Below, one piece after another: positions 1 to 5,507 of a stretch of 5,507 nt of DNA (positions are counted from its first letter, which is position 1; each line of letters begins with the position of its first letter). A model generated the notes under the pieces. That model saw only the letters and a list, made by a program, of their open reading frames with translations. It had not been told where the DNA came from and searched no databases. The translations under genes were made by a program, and so were the position numbers. The DNA is from an uncultured Eubacteriales bacterium (GTDB lineage Bacteria; Bacillota; Clostridia; Christensenellales; CAG-917). Location of the stretch: positions 1 through 5,507 of the forward strand of contig URTQ01000099.1 of the NCBI GenBank assembly GCA_900550855.1, in the 5' to 3' direction.

Positions 1-1
1 C

Positions 2-1153
2 ATCACGATGTTCACCGACCAACAGGGCGCGCTCGCATATAAGCAAAAACTCGAAAACAGAGGCATAAAGGTTTATATCCACCGTCCCACCAAAGGCTAT
101 CCGCACGAAATCGACACGATTGTTTCAGACGAGGGATACGGCGCAAATCCGTACATCACCACGTCAAGACCGCTCGTCGTGCTTACAGCCCCAGGACCGG
201 GAAGCGGCAAACTTGCAACTTGCCTAAGCCAACTCTATCACGAGAACAAGAGGGGCGTAAAGGCAGGATATGCGAAGTTCGAAACTTTCCCCATATGGAA
301 TATTCCGCTCAATCACCCCGTAAACGTCGCGTACGAAGCGGCAACCGCCGATTTGAAAGACGTAAACAAGGTTGATAACTTCCACCTCGACGCATACGGC
401 GAAATCACGGTCAACTACAACCGCGACATCGAGGTTTTCCCCGTCGTCAAGAGCATACTCGAAAAGATAACGGCCGAGGAATGTATCTACAAATCGCCGA
501 CGGATATGGGCGTGAATATGGCAGGCTACTGCATCGTGGACGACGAAGCGTGCAGAGAGGCTTCCAAGCAAGAGGTTTTGCGCAGATACTTCAAGGCTCT
601 TTGCGACCTCAAAACAGGTACGGGAACGCAAGATACGGTCAGCAGACTCGAATTTTTGATGTCGCGACTCGGAATCAACGTTGCCGACAGAAAGATTGTG
701 GAAGTGGCAAAGAAAAAGAGCGACGACAACGACGGTTGCGGCGCGGTTGCGCTCGAACTTGCGGACGGCAGAATCGTCACTGGTAAGAATACGAAACGAA
801 TGAGCGCGTCCGCCGCTTGCGTGTTCAACGCAGTCAAAATGCTTGCAGGCATAAAGGACAATCAAAAACTCATATCGCCTTACGTCATAGGTCCTATCAT
901 CGACCTCAAAACCAAAATTCTCAAAGAGCATAACAAGACGCTTACGCTCGAAGAAGCGCTCATCGCGCTTTCCATTTGCGCGGCGTCGGACGCCAACGCG
1001 GCAACTGCTATGGAACAACTGCCGCTTTTGGAAGGGTGCGACGCACACTCGACGCATATGCTTTTCAAAGCTGACGAAAACCCGTTCAGAAAGCTCGGAG
1101 TGCGCCTCACTTGCTCGCCCGAATTTTTGGACAACACGCTGTTTATCGAATAA
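2..1153 (+). CDS. DUF1846 (UPF0371) family protein, 5'-truncated by the window edge
   Basis: The reading frame is open from base 2 (Ile-Thr-Met-Phe-Thr-Asp-Gln-Gln) to a TAA stop at 1151-1153, so the ATG at position 8 is probably internal and the true start lies upstream. Family recognition rests on the overall sequence. It includes the segment with P-G-P-G-S-G-K (residues 62-68 counted from the ATG at 8), the stretch around F-E-T-F-P-I-W-N-I-P (91-100), and S-P-T-D-M-G-V-N-M-A-G (163-173). DUF1846 proteins are usually about 490-505 residues, so about 383 residues here represent the C-terminal three quarters. No signal peptide or membrane segment is visible, which suggests a cytoplasmic protein. 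The G-P-G-S-G-K segment resembles a nucleotide-binding P-loop but is followed by Leu instead of Ser/Thr. The biochemical function of this family is not established as far as I know, so none is assigned. No terminator follows, and read-through into pepF is plausible. Confidence 0.88.
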   Translation: MTMFTDQQGALAYKQKLENRGIKVYIHRPTKGYPHEIDTIVSDEGYGANPYITTSRPLVVLTAPGPGSGKLATCLSQLYHENKRGVKAGYAKFETFPIWNIPLNHPVNVAYEAATADLKDVNKVDNFHLDAYGEITVNYNRDIEVFPVVKSILEKITAEECIYKSPTDMGVNMAGYCIVDDEACREASKQEVLRRYFKALCDLKTGTGTQDTVSRLEFLMSRLGINVADRKIVEVAKKKSDDNDGCGAVALELADGRIVTGKNTKRMSASAACVFNAVKMLAGIKDNQKLISPYVIGPIIDLKTKILKEHNKTLTLEEALIALSICAASDANAATAMEQLPLLEGCDAHSTHMLFKADENPFRKLGVRLTCSPEFLDNTLFIE

Positions 1154-1204
1154 AAACGGACAAATAAACTTGCTTTTGTGCAATAATAAACGAAAAATAT
1201 AAAA

Positions 1205-1214
1205 AGGAAGGAAG
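1205..1214 (+). promoter_or_regulatory. Shine-Dalgarno site of pepF
   Basis: The purine run AGGAAGGAAG ends 5 bases before the ATG at 1220, with the GGAAGG core (1206-1211) about 8 bases from it. This is a strong ribosome binding site at normal spacing and supports 1220 as the start. The surrounding intergenic segment (1154-1219) is very AT-rich and has no terminator hairpin. Confidence 0.75.
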
Positions 1215-1219
1215 CCCAT

Positions 1220-3007
1220 ATGTTATACGAATCAAGAGAACAAATACCTGCCGAGTATAAATGGAAACTCGAAGATATTATCGCCGACAACGACGCGTGG
1301 GAAGAACTGTTTTTCAAGTGCGAAGAACGCATCGGTCACTTTTCGAAATATCACGACAAACTTCAAGACGAAGATATGCTTTTCGACTGCCTCGAACTTA
1401 TGTCGAGAATGATGCACGACATATCCTATCTTTACGGATACGCCAAAATGCGCCTCGACCAAGATTCGAGAGACGCAACCCATCAAGCGATGGCAAACAG
1501 AGCGGATATGCTCTACGTCAAGTATTCGACGGCGGTGTCTTTCATAACGCCCGAACTCGGCGAACTTCCGAAAGAAAGACTGGAAGAATTGCAACACAGC
1601 AAACGCTTTGCCGACTACGAAGTTTTCTTCAAGGAAATAATCAGAAGCAAAGACATCATTCTTTCAAAGAAAGAGGAAAAATTGCTCGGCGAAGTCGGTC
1701 TTTTTTCGGACAACGCAAGGGAAGTTTTCTCTATGTTCGACAACGCCGACGTTAAATTCGCACCCGTCAAGGACGAAAACGGCAACGAAGTGGCAATGAG
1801 CCACGGCGTGTACGGTATGCTTTTGCAAAGCACCGACCAAAGAGTGAGAAAGGACGCTTTCGAGAGTATGTTCACGGCGTACAAGGACCACATCAACACA
1901 ATCGCCGCAAACTATGCAGGCAACGTCAAAAAGGACTGGTTCTACGCAAAGGTGAGAGGATTCAAGAGCGCGCTCGACTACTCGATGTACAACGAGAACG
2001 TTCCGTCCACTTGCTACAACAAACTTCTCGAAGCGGTGGGTAAAGGCACGAAACCCTTGCACGATTACATCGCGCTCAGAAAGAAAGTTTTGGGCATTGA
2101 AACCCTCAATATGTACGACCTTTATACGTCTATCGTCAGCGAGCAGGAACTTGCGCTCGAATACGAGGACGCAGTCGAACTCGTCAAAGACGCTCTCAAA
2201 GTCACGGGCAAGGAATATTCCGACATCCTCGCAAGCGCGTTCAAGAGCGGCTGGGTCGACGTGTTCGAAAACAGAGGCAAGAGAAGCGGCGCGTATTCGT
2301 GGGGCGTATATGGCGTTCACCCGTTCGTGCTTTTGAACTATCAAAAGACCATTCACGACGTGTTCACAATCGCGCACGAAATGGGTCACGCAATGCACTC
2401 GTATTTCAGCAATCACGCGCTCTGCGAACAAAAAGCGGACTACGTCATTTTCGTTGCGGAAATCGCTTCCACCGTCAACGAAGTGTTGCTCTTGAAGCAC
2501 CTTCTCAAAACGGCTACGGGCGAGTTCAGAAAGTATTTGCTTTCCTACTATCTCGATATGTTCCGCACGACGTTGTTCAGACAAACGATGTTCAGCGAGT
2601 TCGAGGTTATCGCGCACGGTATGGTTGAAAGAGGCGAGCCTATCACGGCAACCGCGCTTTCGGACGCGTATTACGAACTCAACAAGAAGTATTACGGCGA
2701 GTCCGTCGAGCATAACGACCTCATTCGCTACGAGTGGGCGAGAATCCCGCACTTCTACACGAGTTATTACGTCTACAAATACGCGACGGGTATCACCACC
2801 GCAGTGTCGATTGCAAACAATATCCTCAAAGGCGGGGAAGAGTACTTTGCAAAATACAAGAAATTCCTTTCCGCAGGCGGAAGTATGCCGCCGCTCGACA
2901 TCATTCGTCTTGCCGACGTCGACCTCGAAAGCGACGCGCCGTACGAACTTGCGATGAAAGAATTTGCGGACACTCTCGCCGAACTCGAAAAATCCTTCAA
3001 TCTTTGA
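1220..3007 (+). CDS. pepF: Oligoendopeptidase F (M3B family zinc metallopeptidase)
   Basis: This 595-residue protein is a cytoplasmic zinc endopeptidase that cleaves short peptides, in peptide turnover and nitrogen recycling. The M3 zinc motif H-E-M-G-H is at residues 386-390: His386 and His390 are zinc ligands and Glu387 is the catalytic base. The third ligand is most likely Glu414 in A-E-I-A-S-T. The conserved C-terminal substrate-side motif H-F-Y-T-S-Y-Y-V-Y-K-Y-A is at 511-522. The N-terminus, with E-Q-I-P-A-E-Y-K-W-K-L-E-D-I, matches the usual PepF opening, and the length is typical (about 600). There is no signal peptide or membrane segment. The start at 1220 has a strong Shine-Dalgarno site. 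All catalytic residues are present, so the enzyme should be active. Preference for particular peptide lengths cannot be read from the sequence. The upstream DUF1846 gene is 66 bases away on the same strand, so co-transcription is possible. Confidence 0.96.
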   Translation: MLYESREQIPAEYKWKLEDIIADNDAWEELFFKCEERIGHFSKYHDKLQDEDMLFDCLELMSRMMHDISYLYGYAKMRLDQDSRDATHQAMANRADMLYVKYSTAVSFITPELGELPKERLEELQHSKRFADYEVFFKEIIRSKDIILSKKEEKLLGEVGLFSDNAREVFSMFDNADVKFAPVKDENGNEVAMSHGVYGMLLQSTDQRVRKDAFESMFTAYKDHINTIAANYAGNVKKDWFYAKVRGFKSALDYSMYNENVPSTCYNKLLEAVGKGTKPLHDYIALRKKVLGIETLNMYDLYTSIVSEQELALEYEDAVELVKDALKVTGKEYSDILASAFKSGWVDVFENRGKRSGAYSWGVYGVHPFVLLNYQKTIHDVFTIAHEMGHAMHSYFSNHALCEQKADYVIFVAEIASTVNEVLLLKHLLKTATGEFRKYLLSYYLDMFRTTLFRQTMFSEFEVIAHGMVERGEPITATALSDAYYELNKKYYGESVEHNDLIRYEWARIPHFYTSYYVYKYATGITTAVSIANNILKGGEEYFAKYKKFLSAGGSMPPLDIIRLADVDLESDAPYELAMKEFADTLAELEKSFNL

Positions 3008-3040
3008 TTGAAAACATCGGCGGAAACTTGAAATAACGGC

Positions 3041-3078
3041 AAAAAAAAACGCAGGTGCAGGCAAACGCTTGCACCTGC
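3041..3078 (-). terminator. Rho-independent terminator reading on the minus strand
   Basis: The arms GCAGGTGCA (3051-3059) and TGCACCTGC (3070-3078) pair perfectly. The stem continues inward through a G-T pair and two G-C pairs to an AAAC loop (3063-3066), giving a 12-pair stem. On the minus strand the stem is followed, after one base, by nine T (complement of A3041-3049), the classic intrinsic terminator layout. On the + strand the hairpin is preceded by A and followed by ATAGCAAC with no T-tract, so it is not a good terminator for pepF. No minus-strand gene lies to its right in this window. It sits 9 bases before the start of the next + strand gene, where on the mRNA it could also hamper or regulate translation. 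Confidence 0.65.
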
Positions 3079-3087
3079 ATAGCAACT

Positions 3088-3831
3088 ATGATAAGTATCA
3101 AAAAAATCACTTTGACAATCCTCGTCGTCGCGCTTACGCTCATAAGCGCGTTTTCCCTTTTTGCTTGCAACGAGCAATCAGGCGAGGACGTCGTGCGCGA
3201 TTTGTATATTTACGACATCGAGTTCGAGGGCGACGAAACTCAAAGTCCGAGCGGCGAAGCCGTCATTAGCGACGATTTGAGCGAAAACGGCGGTGAATCG
3301 AACGTGAACACGGGCGAATCGGGCGAGGAAAGCGGCGGCGAGCAACCGAGCGAAAGAGTTGCGACAGTGTACGTCACTTTTTCTAAAACGGACAGAAAAC
3401 TCGAAGGTTGCGGCGCGGTTTGGCACAGCGAAAAACGCAAGGACGGCGCGTTCTACAACGTGAGCGAAACCACGGTTACGCTTGCGCCCGATTCGATATT
3501 TAGTGCGGTCAAAGAGAGCGTACCACAAGAAGACCTTGTGCATAACGATGTTGAATACAACCGCTTGAAAGTGGTTTTGAGATATGATACAATCTATAAA
3601 TCTATAAAAAGCAACGGTGAAATTACGCGCGAGGGGCGGAAGTACGTTCACAAATACGCACTCGACCAAAGCCTCGAAAGCGACGTTTTTACGCTTGAAA
3701 TGCGCACGCAAAACGCGGCGAGTTGGTACGGAACTTTGCTCGGTTGCGCAGTTGCCGTTGCGCTCGTGGCAATCGGCGTTACGTTTGCTCTCAAAGGTGT
3801 AAAATGGCAAAAGACGAAAACAAAAGAGTGA
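3088..3831 (+). CDS. Unrecognised exported protein with lipoprotein-like signal and C-terminal membrane anchor
   Basis: I do not recognise this 247-residue protein. From the ATG at 3088 it begins with a signal peptide: Lys5-Lys6, a hydrophobic stretch at about 7-24, then L-F-A-C at 24-27. The last is a plausible lipobox, with Phe at -2 less usual, and Cys27 would be the lipidated residue. A Ser/Gly/Glu-rich acidic linker covers about 48-90, followed by a folded-looking domain at about 91-208 with alternating beta-like segments (such as V-A-T-V-Y-V-T-F). One membrane segment lies at about 214-235, then a basic tail (K-G-V-K-W-Q-K-T-K-T-K-E). The expected topology is outside domain, cytoplasmic C-terminus. 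The frame extends back to a GTG at 3055, but that start lies in the hairpin and puts non-signal residues first, so 3088 is preferred. Neither start has a clear Shine-Dalgarno site. The gene overlaps dnaB by 28 bases. Confidence 0.72.
   Translation: MISIKKITLTILVVALTLISAFSLFACNEQSGEDVVRDLYIYDIEFEGDETQSPSGEAVISDDLSENGGESNVNTGESGEESGGEQPSERVATVYVTFSKTDRKLEGCGAVWHSEKRKDGAFYNVSETTVTLAPDSIFSAVKESVPQEDLVHNDVEYNRLKVVLRYDTIYKSIKSNGEITREGRKYVHKYALDQSLESDVFTLEMRTQNAASWYGTLLGCAVAVALVAIGVTFALKGVKWQKTKTKE
3793..3799 (+). promoter_or_regulatory. Shine-Dalgarno site deciding the dnaB start
   Basis: AAAGGTG lies inside the end of the upstream gene, with AAAGG ending 6 bases before the ATG at 3804. It favours 3804 over the in-frame ATG at 3840, where the G-rich run at 3835-3838 is too close to serve well. 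This placement implies that dnaB translation is coupled to the upstream gene. Confidence 0.55.
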
Positions 3832-5417
3832 CGAGGGGTATGCCCAACAACGTTGACGCGGAAGCGTCCGTTCTCGGTTCGATTCTCATCGACGGCAAAG
3901 CCGCCGATATCATCATACCTATGCTCAAAGCGGAAGATTTCTATCTTTCGCAGAATCGACTGATTTTCGAGGCGATGAAGCAACTGCAAATGGAAAGCAA
4001 GCCCATCGACACGGTGTCCGTTTGCGACGCGCTCGAACTTAAAGGTCAACTCGACGAGGTAGGCTCGATTGCGTATTTGAGCGAACTTGCAGAGGGCGTC
4101 GTATCCGCCGCAAACGGCGAATATTACGCAAGCATAATAAAGCGCGACAGCCTCACGAGAAAGGTTATCGAAGCGGGCAACGACATCGCAAAGTTCGGCT
4201 ACGAATGTCAAGACGGCAAAGACGCTCTCGAAAACGCCGAAAAACTCGTGTACGCCATTGCCGAGCAGTCCAGCGAAAAAGCGCTCGTCAAGGTCGACGA
4301 CGCGGCGGCGCTCGCGCTCAAAACCATTCAGGACGCACAAACGGGCAACGTACCCAAGAACACGATATACATCGATTTTCCGAGTTTCGACCAAAAAACG
4401 CACGGCTTGAAACCGGGTGAAATGGTGCTTATTGCGGCTCGTCCGTCCGTTGGTAAAACCGCGTTCGCGCTCAACATCGCCGCAAACGTCGCGCTCAATC
4501 ACGGCAAAAAAGTGGCTATTTTCTCACTCGAAATGCCTGCCGACTTGCTTGCAAAACGTATGCTCGCATACATCTCGAAAGTCGAGAGCAACAAGATGAA
4601 CACTCGCGGCGGACTCACTCAAACCGACTATAAGAAACTGTACAACGGCTACCGCGCATTGCTTGCTTCGGACATCTACATCGACGATTATTCTATGAAC
4701 GGTCCGTCCGACGTGCTTTCCAAATGCCGCAGACTCAAACGCGAAAAAGGTCTTGACCTCGTCATTATCGACTACTTGCAACTTATGACCGCTCAAAAGA
4801 ACGGCAGGTCGGCAGAAAGCCGTCAAGTCGAAGTCAGCGATATGTCGAGAAAGATGAAGATATACGCAAAGGAACTCGATTGTCCTATCATTTTGCTTTC
4901 GCAAATGTCGCGTGGCATCGAGCAACGTCCCGACCATACGCCGCTTCTTTCAGACTTGCGTGAATCGGGTTCAATCGAACAAGACGCGGACATCGTTATG
5001 TTCCTCAACAATCCGAGCAGATACAATCCCGCATTGCCAAAGAACGAAGTCATACTCGACGTCAAGAAAAACAGAAACGGTGAAATCGGCGAAATCACGC
5101 TCGACTGGGACGCGCCCACAACCTCGTTCAAAGAACGCGTGGACGAAAACGCAAACACGACGGAATACGTCTACGACGAGCCGAAGAAGCGTGACGACGA
5201 CGAAGAAGGCGGCGTTGATATGAAAGCAATATCCGACGTTGCAGAGGACTTGCACGAAATCGCGGCGGCAGATTCGGATATGCCGTTCGATATGCCGTTT
5301 GACTCAAACGAGGGCGAACAAGCCCCACCGCCGAGCGACGACGATATACCCGACGAAGACGACGAATACGTCGACGAAGGGGACACTTTCGAAGACGACG
5401 GCGATATGCCGTTTTAA
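3804..5417 (+). CDS. dnaB: Replicative DNA helicase DnaB with long acidic SSB-like C-terminal tail
   Basis: This is the hexameric ATP-driven helicase that encircles DNA and unwinds the replication fork with primase. From the ATG at 3804 it has 537 residues. The N-terminal domain (about 14-115) opens with P-N-N-V-D-A-E-A-S-V-L-G-S-I-L. The RecA-like ATPase domain spans about 185-442: Walker A A-R-P-S-V-G-K-T at 212-219 (Lys218), catalytic Glu243 in S-L-E-M, Walker B V-I-I-D-Y-L-Q-L at 320-327 (Asp323), and the conserved D-L-R-E-S-G-S-I-E-Q-D-A-D at 384-396. K-N-R-N-G follows further on. The core is complete and should be active. DnaB proteins usually run about 440-460 residues and end soon after this core. 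Here about 90 further residues follow, with 31 Asp/Glu and one Lys in the last 74, ending E-D-D-G-D-M-P-F. The start overlaps the previous gene by 28 bases. An alternative start at 3840 would give 525 residues. No intein is seen. Confidence 0.97.
   Translation: MAKDENKRVTRGMPNNVDAEASVLGSILIDGKAADIIIPMLKAEDFYLSQNRLIFEAMKQLQMESKPIDTVSVCDALELKGQLDEVGSIAYLSELAEGVVSAANGEYYASIIKRDSLTRKVIEAGNDIAKFGYECQDGKDALENAEKLVYAIAEQSSEKALVKVDDAAALALKTIQDAQTGNVPKNTIYIDFPSFDQKTHGLKPGEMVLIAARPSVGKTAFALNIAANVALNHGKKVAIFSLEMPADLLAKRMLAYISKVESNKMNTRGGLTQTDYKKLYNGYRALLASDIYIDDYSMNGPSDVLSKCRRLKREKGLDLVIIDYLQLMTAQKNGRSAESRQVEVSDMSRKMKIYAKELDCPIILLSQMSRGIEQRPDHTPLLSDLRESGSIEQDADIVMFLNNPSRYNPALPKNEVILDVKKNRNGEIGEITLDWDAPTTSFKERVDENANTTEYVYDEPKKRDDDEEGGVDMKAISDVAEDLHEIAAADSDMPFDMPFDSNEGEQAPPPSDDDIPDEDDEYVDEGDTFEDDGDMPF
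5277..5414 (+). repeat. Three copies of a 12-base in-frame repeat encoding Asp-Met-Pro-Phe
   Basis: GATATGCCGTT(C/T) occurs at 5277-5288, directly repeated at 5289-5300, and again at 5403-5414 as the last four codons of dnaB. The copies encode residues 492-495, 496-499 and 534-537. They differ only in the third base of the Phe codon, which points to recent duplication or to selection on the peptide with little time for synonymous change. Confidence 0.85.
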
Positions 5418-5460
5418 TCAAAAAAGCGAGGCTACGATGCCTCGCTTTTTTGATTAAAAC
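5411..5460. terminator. Bidirectional rho-independent terminator after dnaB
   Basis: A perfect inverted repeat has 22-base arms (5411-5432 and 5439-5460) around the loop TACGAT (5433-5438). The core stem GCGAGGC/GCCTCGC is flanked by six A on the left and six T on the right, so it has a terminator T-tract on both strands. The outer part of the left arm includes the last Phe codon and the TAA stop (5415-5417) of dnaB, so transcription would end almost directly after translation. Confidence 0.9.
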
Positions 5461-5465
5461 AATCG

Positions 5466-5492
5466 ATAATTAATAATTAATAATTAATAATT
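5466..5492. repeat. AT-only 7-base tandem repeat
   Basis: The unit ATAATTA is repeated perfectly about 3.9 times (5466-5492) directly after the dnaB terminator. It then changes abruptly to the GC-rich sequence GCGGGTGGGCGTTGC at 5493-5507. No gene is visible here. It is an intergenic simple repeat, possibly the edge of a dispersed repeat element. Confidence 0.85.
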
Positions 5493-5507
5493 GCGGGTGG
5501 GCGTTGC

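Noticed and set aside
1170..1203. Possible promoter before pepF (TTGCTT with TATAAA at 1198-1203)
   Set aside because: The spacer would be 22 bases, too long for a standard sigma-A promoter. The AT-rich gap offers many chance -10-like hexamers, so I could not choose one with confidence.
224..1219. A 331-residue open frame on the minus strand across the DUF1846 gene
   Set aside because: It lies opposite a recognised protein family and has no recognisable domain. The same compositional shadow effect is seen opposite all genes here (also 3648-4502).
1664..3085. A 473-residue open frame on the minus strand across pepF
   Set aside because: It is antisense to a clearly real metallopeptidase gene, its translation has no recognisable motif, and it is rich in Arg, Val, Phe and His as expected from the complement of this genome's codon pattern. 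I treat it as a shadow frame.
3055..3087. GTG at 3055 as an upstream start for the exported protein
   Set aside because: It would place the start inside the hairpin stem and add residues rich in Cys, Ala and Thr before the natural signal peptide (M-I-S-I-K-K). There is no Shine-Dalgarno site upstream of it.
3112..3140. Perfect TTGACA -35 box at 3112-3117 inside the exported-protein gene
   Set aside because: The hexamer 17 bases further on, TACGCT, is a poor -10 box, and the site lies within signal-peptide codons. It is probably chance.
3723..3803. Extension of dnaB to a start near 3723
   Set aside because: The extra 27 residues are Arg/Cys-rich, unlike any DnaB N-terminus, and come from reading the upstream membrane-segment codons out of frame. 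The ATG at 3804 has an acceptable ribosome site.
5163..5417. The acidic tail as a misassembly or fusion with an ssb gene 3' end
   Set aside because: The tail joins the helicase core in frame through a gradual linker with the same codon and base usage as the core, and no SSB fold residues are present. A joined assembly error is less likely than a real tail, although ssb from the same genome should be compared.

Overview
The window carries four genes, all on the + strand, from what looks like a low-redundancy chromosomal stretch of a Bacillota (Firmicutes) bacterium. An uncultured Clostridia-type lineage is my best guess. The reasons are a DUF1846 protein and an oligoendopeptidase F of the kind common in that phylum, purine-rich Shine-Dalgarno sites, and a DnaB with the ordinary bacterial layout. 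I see no phage, transposon, CRISPR, tRNA or rRNA signal. The taxonomic call is inference from gene content, not from a marker gene.

Layout: (1) positions 2-1153 hold the C-terminal three quarters of a DUF1846/UPF0371 protein whose start lies before the window. (2) After a 66-base AT-rich gap with no terminator comes a complete M3-family oligoendopeptidase F (pepF, 1220-3007). (3) An 80-base gap contains a strong hairpin whose T-tract lies on the minus strand only, so it reads as a terminator for transcription running leftward. (4) Next is an unrecognised exported protein (3088-3831), with a lipoprotein-like signal peptide, an acidic linker, an extracytoplasmic domain and a C-terminal membrane segment. 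(5) The replicative helicase gene dnaB (3804-5417) overlaps the end of that gene by 28 bases. (6) A bidirectional terminator (5411-5460) forms a perfect inverted repeat that contains the dnaB stop codon. (7) The window ends with an AT-rich 7-base tandem repeat and what may be the left half of a GC-rich palindrome.

The genes do not form an obvious pathway. The peptidase probably acts on cytoplasmic peptides and DnaB unwinds the replication fork. The unknown membrane protein is linked to dnaB by gene overlap and therefore probably by translation, but no functional link can be read from the sequence.

The most interesting point is the C-terminus of DnaB. The helicase core is followed by about 90 extra residues, strongly acidic, that end in E-D-D-G-D-M-P-F. 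This closely resembles the C-terminal tip of single-stranded DNA-binding protein (SSB), for example D-D-D-I-P-F in E. coli, which is the docking peptide for many replication and repair proteins. The D-M-P-F motif occurs three times in the tail. A helicase carrying its own SSB-like docking tail would be unusual, and the idea can be tested.
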